Positions 46,526-55,897 are shown, counted from the first letter of the stretch. The stretch is 64,000 nucleotides of DNA from Klebsiella oxytoca NBRC 105695 (GCF_001598695.1 NZ_BCZK01000014.1:1-64000); one strand, 5' to 3'. A program made the numbers and translations. Notes: generated by a model from the sequence alone, not told the origin.

Positions 46526-47377
46526 ATGGCAATCCCTAAATTACAGGCTTACGCGCTGCCGGAAGCCAGCGATATCCCGGCGAACAAAGTGAACTGGGCA
46601 TTTGAGCCGTCCCGTGCCGCGCTGCTGATCCACGATATGCAGGAGTATTTCCTTAATTTCTGGGGCGAAAACAGCGCGATGATGGAGAAAGTGGTGGCCA
46701 ACATCGCCGCCCTGCGCGAGTTCTGCAAACAGAATAATATTCCGGTTTTTTACACCGCCCAGCCGAAAGAGCAGAGCGATGAAGACCGCGCGCTGCTGAA
46801 CGACATGTGGGGGCCGGGTCTGACCCGTTCTCCTGAACAGCAGCAGGTCATTGCCGCGCTTGCGCCGGACGATAACGACACCGTGCTGGTGAAGTGGCGC
46901 TACAGCGCGTTTCATCGCTCGCCGCTGGAGGAGATACTGAAAGAGGCGGGGCGCGATCAGCTGATTATCACCGGCGTGTACGCCCATATCGGCTGCATGA
47001 CCACCGCAACCGACGCGTTTATGCGCGATATTAAGCCATTTTTCGTTGCCGATGCGCTGGCTGATTTCAGCCGCGAGGAGCATCTGATGGCGCTCAACTA
47101 CGTGGCGGGTCGCTCCGGTCGCGTGGTGATGACGGAAGAGCTGCTGCCGCTGCCGGCATCGAAAGCGGCGCTGCGCGCGCTGGTGCTGCCGCTGCTCGAT
47201 GAATCCGATGAACCGATGGATGACGAAAACCTGATCGACTACGGCCTGGATTCGGTACGCATGATGGCGCTCGCCGCGCGCTGGCGTAAAGTGCACGGCG
47301 ATATTGACTTCGTGGTGCTGGCGAAAAAACCGACCATCGATGCCTGGTGGGCGCTGCTTTCTCGCGAGGTGAAATAA
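46526..47377 (+). CDS. entB: Bifunctional isochorismatase / aryl carrier protein EntB
   Basis: A 283-residue protein (285 in E. coli). The N-terminal isochorismatase domain (residues about 1-210; [10 protein letters not shown] with the catalytic Asp, [25 protein letters not shown]) converts isochorismate to 2,3-dihydro-dihydroxybenzoate. The C-terminal aryl carrier domain has the phosphopantetheine serine in [13 protein letters not shown] near residue 245, modified by EntD. Its stop overlaps the entA start (TAATG). Confidence 0.96.
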   Translation: MAIPKLQAYALPEASDIPANKVNWAFEPSRAALLIHDMQEYFLNFWGENSAMMEKVVANIAALREFCKQNNIPVFYTAQPKEQSDEDRALLNDMWGPGLTRSPEQQQVIAALAPDDNDTVLVKWRYSAFHRSPLEEILKEAGRDQLIITGVYAHIGCMTTATDAFMRDIKPFFVADALADFSREEHLMALNYVAGRSGRVVMTEELLPLPASKAALRALVLPLLDESDEPMDDENLIDYGLDSVRMMALAARWRKVHGDIDFVVLAKKPTIDAWWALLSREVK

Positions 47378-48132
47378 TGAACGGGCTCGATTTTCACGGC
47401 CAGACCGTGTGGATCACCGGCGCGGGTAAGGGGATCGGCTACGCTACCGCGCTGGCGTTCGTTGAGGCCGGCGCGCAGGTAACCGGTTTTGATCTGGCGT
47501 TCGACGGTGAAAGCTATCCGTTTGCCACCGAGACGCTGAACGTCGCCGACGCGCAGCAGGTGGCGCGGGTATGCGGCCGCCTGCTGGCAGGGATCGATCG
47601 GCTGGATGTGTTGGTTAATGCGGCCGGTATTTTGCGGATGGGGGCGACCGATGCGCTGAGCCTTGAAGACTGGCAGCAGACCTTTGCCGTCAATGTTGGC
47701 GGGGCGTTTAACCTGTTCCAGCAGACGATGGCGCAGTTCCGCCGCCAGAAAGGCGGGGCGATTGTGACCGTGGCGTCCGACGCTGCGCATACCCCGCGCA
47801 TCGGCATGAGCGCCTACGGCGCATCAAAGGCGGCGCTAAAGAGCCTGGCGCTGACCGTCGGCCTGGAGCTGGCGGGCAGCGGCGTACGCTGTAATCTGGT
47901 TTCTCCTGGTTCTACCGACACCGATATGCAGCGGACGCTGTGGGTGAGCGATGATGCAGAGCAGCAGCGCATTCGCGGCTTCGGCGAGCAGTTTAAGCTG
48001 GGGATTCCGCTGGGTAAAATCGCCCACCCGCAGGAGATTGCCAATACCATTCTGTTCCTCGCCTCCGACCACGCCAGCCATATCACGCTGCAGGATATCG
48101 TGGTGGACGGCGGCTCGACGCTGGGGGCATAA
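47377..48132 (+). CDS. entA: 2,3-dihydro-2,3-dihydroxybenzoate dehydrogenase EntA
   Basis: A 251-residue SDR (248 in E. coli) that oxidises dihydro-dihydroxybenzoate with NAD+ to the catechol precursor. It has TGAGKGIG near residue 12, an aspartate after beta-2 (GFDLAF), NAAG near residue 77, and the active site YGASKAALKSL near residue 144. The ATG overlaps the entB stop by one base; the in-frame start at 47347 lies inside entB and is not used. Confidence 0.96.
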   Translation: MNGLDFHGQTVWITGAGKGIGYATALAFVEAGAQVTGFDLAFDGESYPFATETLNVADAQQVARVCGRLLAGIDRLDVLVNAAGILRMGATDALSLEDWQQTFAVNVGGAFNLFQQTMAQFRRQKGGAIVTVASDAAHTPRIGMSAYGASKAALKSLALTVGLELAGSGVRCNLVSPGSTDTDMQRTLWVSDDAEQQRIRGFGEQFKLGIPLGKIAHPQEIANTILFLASDHASHITLQDIVVDGGSTLGA

Positions 48133-48546
48133 ATGGCCTGGAAACGTCAGCTGACGCTGGATGAGCTTAACGCCACCAGCAGCAATACGATGGTGGCCCA
48201 TCTGGGCATCGTCTATACCCGGATTGAGGAGGGCGTGCTGGAAGCGGAAATGCTGGTCGACGCGCGAACGCATCAGCCGTTTGGCCTGCTGCACGGCGGG
48301 GCCTCCGCGGCGCTGGCGGAAACCCTCGGCTCGATGGCCGGGTGGCTGATGACCGAAGAGGGGCAGTGCGTGGTGGGGACCGAGCTCAACGCCACCCATC
48401 ACCGGGCGGTCTCCAGCGGCAAAGTCCGCGGCGAATGCCGGGCGCTGCATCTCGGACGTCAGGGCCAGAGCTGGGAAATTGCGATATTCGACGAGCGAGG
48501 ACGGCGCTGCTGCACCTGCCGTCTGGGCACGGCGGTCCTCGGCTGA
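48133..48546 (+). CDS. entH: Enterobactin proofreading thioesterase EntH
   Basis: A 137-residue hotdog-fold thioesterase (E. coli EntH/YbdB, 137). It removes misloaded acyl groups from the EntB carrier. The hotdog signature [21 protein letters not shown] lies near residues 47-67, with the catalytic glutamate in that stretch. It starts directly after the entA stop with no gap and ends the operon; REP elements follow. Confidence 0.95.
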   Translation: MAWKRQLTLDELNATSSNTMVAHLGIVYTRIEEGVLEAEMLVDARTHQPFGLLHGGASAALAETLGSMAGWLMTEEGQCVVGTELNATHHRAVSSGKVRGECRALHLGRQGQSWEIAIFDERGRRCCTCRLGTAVLG

Positions 48547-48560
48547 GGCATAGCCTGTTC

Positions 48561-48717
48561 CCGGGTCAGGCGTTTACGCCGCAACCCGGGGAATACGCCG
48601 GGATTGAGACTTTGGCGCGGCTTCTTCCCGGTGGCGCTGCGCTGACCGGGCTACGGGTTCTCCGCCGTCTGCGGGCCGGTAGCCCGGACAGGCGCGTCAA
48701 GCGCCGCCTCCGGGGAA
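48561..48717. repeat. REP-like repeat cluster between entH and cstA
   Basis: Three units are visible: TTCCCGGGTCAGGCGTTTAC...AACCCGGGGAA (48561-48594), TTCTTCCCGGTGGCGCTGCG...CCGGGCTAC (48625-48654) and GTAGCCCGGACAGGCGCGTC...GCCTCCGGGG (48680-48715). They lie downstream of the ent operon and isolate it from cstA. Confidence 0.8.
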
Positions 48718-48789
48718 ACAACCTGCGATGCAGTTACAGAATATCCCTCCCTGTTTTCATCCATTTTCCTGCCAGAAGTGATCTCGCTT

Positions 48790-48870
48790 GCAATGTGAGA
48801 TAAATCCTTGCCGTCAGGCGACATCTGCAACGTTTCAGAGTTGTTAAAACTCGTATTGTGTTCTAGAAAC
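48790..48870 (+). promoter_or_regulatory. Probable cstA promoter region with CRP half-site
   Basis: A TGTGA half-site at 48794-48798 with a poor partner lies upstream of a candidate promoter TTGTTA (48841-48846)-17-TAGAAA (48864-48869). CRP activation of cstA on starvation is known in E. coli. The assignment here is by position and motif only. Confidence 0.4.
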
Positions 48871-48908
48871 AAATTGTAACATCCTGATTACCCTACCTGT
48901 GGAACACA

Positions 48909-51017
48909 ATGATGAATAATTCAGGGAAATACCTCATCTGGACACTGCTCTCCGTTATCGGAGCCTTTGCCCTGGGCTATATCGCGCTAAACCGGGGTGA
49001 GCAGATTAACGCGCTATGGATTGTCGTCGCGGCAGTCTGCGTCTATCTGATCGCCTATCGCTTCTACGGCCTGTATATCGCCAAAAACGTGCTGGCGGTT
49101 GACCCGACGCGCATGACTCCGGCGGTGCGTCACAACGACGGCCTTGACTACGTTCCGACCGATAAGAAAGTGCTGTTCGGCCACCATTTTGCCGCTATTG
49201 CCGGCGCAGGGCCGCTGGTTGGCCCGGTGCTGGCGGCGCAAATGGGCTATCTGCCGGGAATGATCTGGATCCTGGCGGGCGTGGTGCTGGCCGGGGCGGT
49301 ACAGGACTTTATGGTGCTGTTCGTCTCAACCCGTCGCGACGGACGTTCGCTCGGCGAGCTGGTGAAAGAGGAGATGGGCCCGACCGCCGGGGTGCTGGCG
49401 CTGGTGGCCTGCTTTATGATCATGGTTATTATCCTTGCGGTGCTGGCGATGATCGTGGTGAAAGCGCTAACCCACAGCCCGTGGGGCACCTACACCGTGG
49501 CCTTCACCATCCCGCTGGCGATATTCATGGGCATTTATATTCGCTATCTGCGCCCCGGGCGCATTGGCGAAGTGTCGGTGATTGGTCTGGTGATGCTGGT
49601 GTTCGCCATCATCTCCGGCGGCTGGGTGGCGGAAAGCCCGACCTGGGCGCCGTGGTTTGATTACACCGGCGTACAGCTTACCTGGATTCTGGTGGGCTAC
49701 GGGTTTATCGCCGCCGTACTGCCGGTCTGGCTGCTGCTGGCGCCTCGCGACTACCTCTCTACTTTCCTGAAAATCGGCACCATCGTCGGTCTGGCGATTG
49801 GGATTCTGATCATGCGTCCGACGCTGACGATGCCGGCGCTGACCAAATTTATCGATGGCACCGGGCCGGTATGGAGCGGCAGCCTGTTCCCGTTCTTGTT
49901 TATCACCATCGCCTGCGGCGCGGTTTCCGGCTTCCATGCCCTGATCGCTTCCGGCACCACCCCGAAAATGCTGGCCAACGAAGGCCAGGCGTGTTTTATC
50001 GGCTACGGCGGCATGCTGATGGAGTCCTTCGTAGCGATCATGGCGCTGGTGGCGGCCTGTATTATCGACCCGGGCGTCTATTTCGCGATGAACAGCCCAA
50101 TGGCGGTGCTGGCTCCGGCGGGCGTGAGCGATGTGGTGGCGTCGGCGGCGCAGGTGGTGAGTAGCTGGGGCTTTACCGTCACCCCGGATACGCTCAATCA
50201 GATCGCCAACGAGGTAGGGGAACAGTCGATTATTTCACGCGCGGGCGGCGCGCCGACGCTGGCGGTGGGCATGGCCTATATCCTCCACGGTTCGCTGGGC
50301 GGCCTGATGGACGTCTCTTTCTGGTACCACTTCGCGATTCTGTTTGAGGCGCTGTTTATCCTGACCGCGGTGGATGCCGGCACGCGGGCGGCGCGCTTTA
50401 TGCTGCAGGATCTGCTTGGGGTGATCAGCCCGGGGCTCAAGCAAACCAGCTCCCTGCCGGCGAACCTTCTTGCGACCGCGCTGTGCGTGCTGGCCTGGGG
50501 CTACTTCCTGCATCAGGGCGTAGTTGACCCGCTTGGCGGCATCAACACCCTCTGGCCGCTGTTTGGTATTGCCAACCAGATGCTGGCAGGGATGGCGCTG
50601 ATGCTCTGCGCGGTGGTACTGTTTAAGATGAAGCGCCAGCGTTATGCCTGGGTCGCACTGCTGCCAACCTCCTGGCTGCTGATCTGTACCCTGACCGCGG
50701 GCTGGCAGAAGTCGTTCAGCACCGACACCAAAGTGGGCTTCCTGGCGATTGCCAACAAGTTCCAGGCGATGATTGACAGCGGCAATATTCCGCCGCAGTA
50801 CACCGAGTCGCAGCTGGCGCAACTGGTGTTTAACAACCGTCTGGATGCCGGGCTGACCATCTTCTTCATGGTAGTGGTGGTGGTTCTGGCGCTGTTCTCA
50901 ATTAAGACCGCGCTGGCGGCGCTGAAAGAGGACAAACCGACGGCGAAAGAGACCCCTTACCAGGCGATGCCAGCTGATGCTGAAAGCCTGGTCACTCAGG
51001 CGAAACGCGCCCATTAA
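48909..51017 (+). CDS. cstA: Peptide/pyruvate transporter CstA (carbon starvation protein A)
   Basis: A 702-residue inner-membrane CstA-family transporter with 16-18 hydrophobic helices. The body is nearly identical to E. coli CstA (for example AVDPTRMTPAVRHNDGLDYVPTDK near residues 60-85; GHHFAAIAGAGPLVGPVLAAQMGYLPGM). It is implicated in peptide and pyruvate uptake during carbon starvation. Two ATGs are adjacent (48909, 48912); the second corresponds to the 701-residue E. coli start, and both suit the GGA ribosome site. It is followed by ybdD, as in the CstA-YbdD pair of E. coli. Confidence 0.96.
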   Translation: MMNNSGKYLIWTLLSVIGAFALGYIALNRGEQINALWIVVAAVCVYLIAYRFYGLYIAKNVLAVDPTRMTPAVRHNDGLDYVPTDKKVLFGHHFAAIAGAGPLVGPVLAAQMGYLPGMIWILAGVVLAGAVQDFMVLFVSTRRDGRSLGELVKEEMGPTAGVLALVACFMIMVIILAVLAMIVVKALTHSPWGTYTVAFTIPLAIFMGIYIRYLRPGRIGEVSVIGLVMLVFAIISGGWVAESPTWAPWFDYTGVQLTWILVGYGFIAAVLPVWLLLAPRDYLSTFLKIGTIVGLAIGILIMRPTLTMPALTKFIDGTGPVWSGSLFPFLFITIACGAVSGFHALIASGTTPKMLANEGQACFIGYGGMLMESFVAIMALVAACIIDPGVYFAMNSPMAVLAPAGVSDVVASAAQVVSSWGFTVTPDTLNQIANEVGEQSIISRAGGAPTLAVGMAYILHGSLGGLMDVSFWYHFAILFEALFILTAVDAGTRAARFMLQDLLGVISPGLKQTSSLPANLLATALCVLAWGYFLHQGVVDPLGGINTLWPLFGIANQMLAGMALMLCAVVLFKMKRQRYAWVALLPTSWLLICTLTAGWQKSFSTDTKVGFLAIANKFQAMIDSGNIPPQYTESQLAQLVFNNRLDAGLTIFFMVVVVVLALFSIKTALAALKEDKPTAKETPYQAMPADAESLVTQAKRAH

Positions 51018-51031
51018 AGCATCATTTTGTT

Positions 51032-51055
51032 GCCCTCCTTCTTGAGAAGGAGGGC
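51032..51055 (+). other. Strong intercistronic hairpin between cstA and ybdD
   Basis: GCCCTCCTTC-TTGA-GAAGGAGGGC is a perfect 10-bp stem with a tetraloop. No U-tract follows. It lies 14 bases after cstA and 17 before ybdD, so it may stabilise cstA mRNA and limit ybdD, or act as a weak terminator. Confidence 0.65.
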
Positions 51056-51072
51056 GGTTAGCGGAGTTGGAA

Positions 51073-51270
51073 ATGTTTGATACCCTTTCGAAAGCAGGAA
51101 AATATCTGGGCCAGGCGGCGAAGATGATGATCGGCGTCCCGGATTACGACAACTACGTGGAGCACATCCGTGTGACCCACCCCGAGCAAACGCCGATGAC
51201 CTATGAAGAGTTTTTCCGCGAACGTCAGGACGCACGCTACGGCGGTAAAGGCGGCGCGAAGTGCTGTTAA
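51073..51270 (+). CDS. ybdD: Small CstA partner protein YbdD
   Basis: A 65-residue YbdD/YjiX family protein ([35 protein letters not shown], and a C-terminus GGAKCC with paired cysteines), nearly identical to E. coli YbdD. It is required with CstA-type transporters for pyruvate uptake in studied systems. ATG 51073 matches E. coli; a TTG two codons earlier is not favoured. Its 3' end overlaps the convergent antitoxin gene by four bases. Confidence 0.93.
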   Translation: MFDTLSKAGKYLGQAAKMMIGVPDYDNYVEHIRVTHPEQTPMTYEEFFRERQDARYGGKGGAKCC

Positions 51271-51671
51271 CCCTCTTTCGGCAGATACAGGCTGATCTGC
51301 TCCTGCGTACAACCGTAAATGGCCGCCAGCTTTTCGCGAGTGCGCTTTTGCGGGCGGGAGTCGATAGCTTCTAGCTGGGAAACCGCAGACTGGCTAATCC
51401 CGAGCTTATTGGCCACCTCCTGCTGCGACAGGCCGCGCAGAATGCGCCAGGCCGCCTGCAGGCTGACTTTCTCTTTATCCATGATGTCGCAGACGTCACC
51501 CGGCAGCATCACGTTGTCGTAGATATCGTGTTCTACCGGAATATCTTCAAGATCGGCTTCCGTTTCATCATCCAGCTCGGCTAGCTGCAAACACATCTGG
51601 AAGTATTCGTCGTAGGGGATCACCGCGTACTGCGCTTTCCCTTCATCATCCTTAATTATCTGAACAGCCAT
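51267..51671 (-). CDS. Type II antitoxin with XRE helix-turn-helix
   Basis: A 134-residue protein. The N-terminus ([24 protein letters not shown]) is Phd-like in flavour, a central acidic segment follows ([14 protein letters not shown]), and the C-terminal half has an XRE/Cro helix-turn-helix ([23 protein letters not shown] near residues 80-105). It lies downstream of and overlaps the RelE-type toxin gene by 20 bases, the toxin-first order found in HigBA-like modules. It should neutralise the toxin and repress the operon through the palindromes at 51978-52024. ATG 51671 is chosen for its AGGAG site. Confidence 0.88.
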   Translation of the reverse strand: MAVQIIKDDEGKAQYAVIPYDEYFQMCLQLAELDDETEADLEDIPVEHDIYDNVMLPGDVCDIMDKEKVSLQAAWRILRGLSQQEVANKLGISQSAVSQLEAIDSRPQKRTREKLAAIYGCTQEQISLYLPKEG

Positions 51672-51945
51672 ATGGCATATTCTCCTCATGCAAATAGGTT
51701 GTTGAGGTTCTGCGCTTAACGGACACGATAAACAGGTCGTTCAGCGTCAGCCCCTGACGTGTGAAAATGATCCGATAATCCCCTACCCGAAGACGGTAAT
51801 GATTCTCTGGTTTAGATAACTTTCTGACATCGGGCCGAGGAGCCGTACGGTCACCTAAATCCGCTAGCCTGCTTTTGATTCTCTGCTGATAGCGATAATC
51901 GATATTTGCCAGTTCCTTTTTTGCCACTTTTGACCAGATGAGCAT
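51652..51945 (-). CDS. RelE/ParE-family toxin
   Basis: A 97-residue toxin with the family pattern WSKVAKKELANIDYRYQQRIKSRLADL near the N-terminus, KLSKPENHYRLRVGDYRIIF in the centre and a final strand FIVSVKRRTSTTY. RelE members cleave ribosome-bound mRNA; ParE members poison gyrase. The basic KLSKPENHYRLRVGDYRIIF core fits both. The start at 51945 has a GGAGG site eight bases upstream. It forms an operon with the overlapping XRE antitoxin gene. In E. coli ybdD and hcxA adjoin, so this pair is an insertion. Confidence 0.88.
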   Translation of the reverse strand: MLIWSKVAKKELANIDYRYQQRIKSRLADLGDRTAPRPDVRKLSKPENHYRLRVGDYRIIFTRQGLTLNDLFIVSVKRRTSTTYLHEENMPYGCSDN

Positions 51946-51977
51946 GCTATGTACCTCCACTGTACACCTCAGTTGAA

Positions 51978-52024
51978 CATAAGAAAATAATAAGTTTATA
52001 AGATAAGTTTGCTATTTTCTTATG
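51978..52024. promoter_or_regulatory. Perfect 12-bp inverted repeat upstream of the toxin-antitoxin operon
   Basis: CATAAGAAAATA (51978-51989) and TATTTTCTTATG (52013-52024) are exact reverse complements separated by 23 AT-rich bases that probably contain the promoter. The first arm ends 33 bases upstream of the toxin start. This is a typical layout for antitoxin autorepression by DNA looping or paired dimers. Confidence 0.75.
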
Positions 52025-52130
52025 AGGGTACCCTAACGCAGAATCGTCATCTGGCGAAGGCAGAAAAATCGGCTTTGCGAGGCGGCTCGAAAGCGCCTCC
52101 GCCGGGCGGCAGAGGCGAATAAAACGGGGA

Positions 52131-53219
52131 TTAACCGGCGAAACGTTCGACTTTTTCAAACGCGGCGCGCAGGGTTTCGGCGTTCAGTTCAACCGGCAGA
52201 AAATGGATAGACTCCACCGGGCGCAGGGTATGGGCAATCACCTTATCCAGCTGTTCGCGGTTATTGATATCCACCTCCAGCGCCGCCAGGGTGGTTGGCA
52301 GATTAAAGCGCTGATACGCCTGCACCAGCTGCGCCAGCACGTCGTCCTGGCCGAGCAGGGCGCTCTGGACCAGAATACCGTAGGCGACTTTGGTCCCGTG
52401 AAGATACTTCTCGGTCTGCGGCAGCACCGTCAGCCCGTTATGCACCGCATGGGCGGCGGCGACGCGGGTATAGCGCTCGCCGAGCCCGCCGACCATACCG
52501 CCGCCGGCGATGATCGCATCCACGACGTCGCGGAAAGCCTGGGTTAGCTCGCCGCGTTGCTGGTCGGCCAGCGCGGTTTCGCTGCTTTCCAGCAGTACAT
52601 CGCGGATGGCCAGCGCGCCGTTGATGCCAAGACGCACGGTGAGCGGCAGCGTCTCCGGCTGCGGGGCCAGCACTACCGCTTCATACCATTTCGCCAGCGT
52701 ATCGCCGATGCCCGCCAGCAGATATTCCGCCGGCGCGTTAAGAATAATGCGCGGCTCCACCAGTACCAGAAAGTTGGCATCGTCGAAGATTTCAAACTGC
52801 AGCGCCTGACCGGCATCGTTATACCACACCGACAGCGGCGTCCAGGCCGCGCAGGTGGCGGCGATGGTGGGGATAGCCACCACCGGCAGGCCGAGGCGTC
52901 GGGCCAGCGCCTTCGCGGTATCCAGCAGCGCGCCGCCGCCTACGCCAATCACCACCGACCGATCGTCGCCGGACGCGCGGGCCAGCTCGCTGACATCGCT
53001 TTCGCTACAGTGGCCTTTAAAGAGGATTTTTTTGGCTCCGGGAGCGTTAAACGCTGCCGGCAGAAAAGCCTGGGCGCCTGCGATAGCCCGCTCGCCGTAA
53101 ACCCACACCGCGCGTGAAAGCTGTTCTTCGCTATAAAAATCCTGCAGCCGCGCAAGGCTGCCGGGATGGGAATAGTAGTTGGCGGGGCCGGGGACCACGC
53201 GGATATCGCTATGACTCAT
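52131..53219 (-). CDS. hcxA: Hydroxycarboxylate dehydrogenase (iron-type ADH family)
   Basis: A 362-residue member of the iron-containing alcohol/glycerol dehydrogenase family, the same length as E. coli HcxA (YbdH) and highly similar. It has the nucleotide-binding VVIGVGGGALLDTAKALARRL near residues 92-112, the LPVVAIPTIAATCAAWTPLSVWY stretch, and metal-ligand histidines in AAAHAVHNGL and EKYLHGTKVAYG near residues 240-270. In E. coli it reduces 2-oxo acids to 2-hydroxy acids with NADPH. It is divergent from the ABC operon across a region with MetJ-like boxes. Confidence 0.93.
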   Translation of the reverse strand: MSHSDIRVVPGPANYYSHPGSLARLQDFYSEEQLSRAVWVYGERAIAGAQAFLPAAFNAPGAKKILFKGHCSESDVSELARASGDDRSVVIGVGGGALLDTAKALARRLGLPVVAIPTIAATCAAWTPLSVWYNDAGQALQFEIFDDANFLVLVEPRIILNAPAEYLLAGIGDTLAKWYEAVVLAPQPETLPLTVRLGINGALAIRDVLLESSETALADQQRGELTQAFRDVVDAIIAGGGMVGGLGERYTRVAAAHAVHNGLTVLPQTEKYLHGTKVAYGILVQSALLGQDDVLAQLVQAYQRFNLPTTLAALEVDINNREQLDKVIAHTLRPVESIHFLPVELNAETLRAAFEKVERFAG

Positions 53220-53254
53220 TCATGCTGTCCTTGTTCTGTTTCGCTAACCCGATG

Positions 53255-53278
53255 TTATGTCTGGACATCCAGATGGCT
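53255..53278. promoter_or_regulatory. MetJ-like tandem boxes between hcxA and the ABC operon
   Basis: Three contiguous 8-mers in phase, TTATGTCT, GGACATCC and AGATGGCT, match the met box AGACGTCT at 5, 5 and 6 of 8 positions. MetJ binds tandem imperfect met boxes in phase, so this is a plausible but imperfect site. A better site lies at 59741 between mtnK and mtnA. Confidence 0.5.
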
Positions 53279-53379
53279 AATATTATTTCGCTTTATCTTA
53301 TGCCTTTTATGCATTTGTCAGTCAAGGGCAGCTATGAAAAATTCGTTAAATCAGAAGATTAATCGACAGGGTGCAGGGG

Positions 53380-54882
53380 ATGACCGGCAATCGCCTTGAG
53401 ATGCAAAATATTAGCCTGGCCTTTTCCGGCTTTCGGGCGCTCAGCAACGTGGCTTTTACCCTGCAAGGGGGCTCGGTGCATGCGCTGACCGGCGCTAACG
53501 GCGCAGGCAAGTCCACGCTAATGGCGGTGCTGTGCGGCACCCACGCCCATTACGAAGGCGAGGTGGTGATTAACAACCAGCCGGTGAGCATTCGCTCGCC
53601 GCGCGATGCTAAACAGCTGGGGATTCATCTGGTGCAGCAGGAGGTAGACGTGGCGCTGGTTCCGGGCCTGAGCATCGCGGAAAACATCATGCTCGACAGG
53701 CTGGCGGAACCGGGGCTCGCCTTCCGCTGGGGACGGCTGCGCCAGCTGGCGCGCGAGGCGCTGGCTCAGCTTGACGTCAGCCTCGATGTGCGCCGCTCCA
53801 TCGACAGCTGCACGCTGGCGGAAAAACAGCAAATCCTGCTGGCTCGCGCCCTGTCGCATCACTGCCGCTTTCTTATCCTCGATGAGCCAACCGCGCCGCT
53901 GGACCAAAACGAAAGCGAGCGCCTGTTTGCGGTGGTTCGCCGCCTGCAACAGCAGGGCCTTGGCATTGTGTTTATCTCGCACCGCATTCATGAATTAAAA
54001 GCCGTTTGCGACACCCTGACGGTGCTGCGCGACGGCCGACTGATTGAGAGCGGGCCGATGGCCGATCTCAGCGGCGAACAGATCGTCGAGAGAATGCTCG
54101 GTCATGAGCTGAGCGATATCTTCCCGCCGAAGCGGCCGCCCCATAGCGATGAGGTGCTGCTACAGGTGGAAGGGCTGCACGACGAAGGGTTATTGCAGGA
54201 TATCTCCCTGCGTTTGCGCAAGGGAGAGATTCTGGGGATCGCCGGACTGGCGGGCGCCGGCAAAACCGAGCTGTGCAAGGCGCTGTTTGGCGCCAGCAAA
54301 AGTCGTTTGACGCGCGGCGAACTGAATAGTCAGCCGTGGCGACCGCGTGACCCGGCGGACTCGGTAGCGCGCGGCCTGGCGCTGGTGCCGGAAGAGCGGC
54401 GCAAGGAGGGCATTTTTATCGAGGAGCCGGTGGCGATGAATCTGGCGGTCAGCGCCGATAGCAGCTTCTCCCGCTGGAGCCTGTTTGGCCATCGTCAGGC
54501 CTGGCGCTGGGCGGAAGAGGTGATTGCCCGCGTAGGCATTCGGACTTCAGGCCCGGCGCAGAGCCTGCGCCGGCTCTCCGGCGGTAATCAGCAAAAGGTA
54601 GCGATTGGCAAATGGCTGCGCGGCAACGCCAACGTCCTGATTTTCGATGAGCCGACCAAAGGGGTCGACGTCAAAGCCAAAACGGATTTATTCAATGTGA
54701 TCGACGGCCTGGCGCGGGAAGGCAAAGGGGTGATTTACGCCTCGGGCGAATTCGCCGAGCTGGTCGGCCTGTGCGATCGCATCTGCGTGCTGTGGGACGG
54801 ACGCATCGTGGCGGAAATTGCGGGCGCGGAGGCCCGGGAAGAAAACATTCTTTATTACTCCACCGGAGGAGCAGCAGCGTGA
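53380..54882 (+). CDS. Second ribose-type ABC importer, dual ATP-binding protein
   Basis: A 500-residue RbsA-type ATPase with two nucleotide-binding domains. Domain 1 has Walker A GANGAGKST near residue 36 but a degenerate signature (CTLAEKQQILLARAL). Domain 2 has GLAGAGKTEL and a full signature LSGGNQQKVAIGKWL with FDEPTKGVDVKAK. A GTG at 53371 is an alternative start; ATG 53380 has AGGG at eight bases. The operon (ATPase, permease, binding protein, LVIVD protein) lies next to mtnK/mtnA with MetJ-like boxes upstream, so methylthioribose or a related thio- or deoxy-pentose is a candidate ligand. Confidence 0.9.
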   Translation: MTGNRLEMQNISLAFSGFRALSNVAFTLQGGSVHALTGANGAGKSTLMAVLCGTHAHYEGEVVINNQPVSIRSPRDAKQLGIHLVQQEVDVALVPGLSIAENIMLDRLAEPGLAFRWGRLRQLAREALAQLDVSLDVRRSIDSCTLAEKQQILLARALSHHCRFLILDEPTAPLDQNESERLFAVVRRLQQQGLGIVFISHRIHELKAVCDTLTVLRDGRLIESGPMADLSGEQIVERMLGHELSDIFPPKRPPHSDEVLLQVEGLHDEGLLQDISLRLRKGEILGIAGLAGAGKTELCKALFGASKSRLTRGELNSQPWRPRDPADSVARGLALVPEERRKEGIFIEEPVAMNLAVSADSSFSRWSLFGHRQAWRWAEEVIARVGIRTSGPAQSLRRLSGGNQQKVAIGKWLRGNANVLIFDEPTKGVDVKAKTDLFNVIDGLAREGKGVIYASGEFAELVGLCDRICVLWDGRIVAEIAGAEAREENILYYSTGGAAA

Positions 54883-55877
54883 GTAAAGCCCTGGCAGTTA
54901 ACGCGGCGGTTTCTGGCCGTCAGCGATTTTTCGATTTTCTCTACAAATGGGGCATGTTGCTGACCGTCGTCCTGCTGATCGCCGTTTTTGGTCTGGCATC
55001 GGACAACTTCCTCGACCCGTTTAACATCATCAATATCCTGCGATCTATCGCCATCGTGACGGTGATCGCTATCGGCGTATCGATATCCCTGACCATCGGC
55101 GGCTTCGATTTGTCCGTAGGCTCCACCGCCTCGCTGGCCAATGCGCTGGTGATTTCGCTGTTTGTCTGGCACGGCTTCGGCACCACCGAGGCAATTCTTG
55201 TCACCCTCGCGCTCTGTACCTTAGTGGGGCTGTTCAACGCGTTTCTGATTGTGATCCTGCGTATACCCGACATGCTGGCGACGCTTGCCAGCCTGTTCGT
55301 GATTCAGGGCGTGGCGATGACTTACAGCTACGGCGGGTCGATCACCGAAAATATGGTGCTGCCGAGCGGCGATATGGCGGAAGGCGCGATTCCGGCGGCG
55401 TTTGGTTCGCTCGGACAGGTGCCGACGATAGTCATCATTATGCTGGTGGTGACCGTTGTCGCCCAGCTGGCGCTCTCCTTGACCACTCACGGCCGGCGGA
55501 TGTACGCCATCGGCGGCAATCCGGAAGCGGCGCGCCTCTCGGGTCTGCGGATCACCCGGTACAAAGTCGCCGCTTACGTGATCGCCTCCCTGCTGGCGGG
55601 GCTCGGCGGCATTCTGCTGGCGTCGCGCATCGGCTCATCGCAGGTGAACGCCGGCGGCGGCTATCTGATGGATGCGGTGGCGGCGGCGTGGATTGGCTTC
55701 TCGCTGGCCGGTTCCGGTAAGCCGAACGCGCTCGGTACGCTGGTGGGGGCGGTCATTTTAGGCGTGCTCTCCAATGGACTGGTGATGCTCTCGGTTCCCT
55801 ATTACGCGATGGACATTATTAAAGGGCTGGTGCTGGCTGGCGCGCTCGCACTGACCTATTTTCAGCGCCGTACCTAA
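54879..55877 (+). CDS. Second ribose-type ABC importer, permease
   Basis: A 332-residue RbsC-type permease with family motifs LTIGGFDLSVGSTASLANALV near residues 71-91, GRRMYAIGGNPEAARLSGLRI near residues 205-225 and DAVAAAWIGFSLAGSGKPNALGTLVGA near residues 263-290. Translation begins at GTG 54879, overlapping the ATPase stop (GTGA) with GGAGGAGC upstream; the longer open frame from 54771 lies within the ATPase gene. It forms the membrane channel for the binding protein at 55898. Confidence 0.9.
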   Translation: MSKALAVNAAVSGRQRFFDFLYKWGMLLTVVLLIAVFGLASDNFLDPFNIINILRSIAIVTVIAIGVSISLTIGGFDLSVGSTASLANALVISLFVWHGFGTTEAILVTLALCTLVGLFNAFLIVILRIPDMLATLASLFVIQGVAMTYSYGGSITENMVLPSGDMAEGAIPAAFGSLGQVPTIVIIMLVVTVVAQLALSLTTHGRRMYAIGGNPEAARLSGLRITRYKVAAYVIASLLAGLGGILLASRIGSSQVNAGGGYLMDAVAAAWIGFSLAGSGKPNALGTLVGAVILGVLSNGLVMLSVPYYAMDIIKGLVLAGALALTYFQRRT

Positions 55878-55897
55878 AATTTTACAGGGTAAACACT

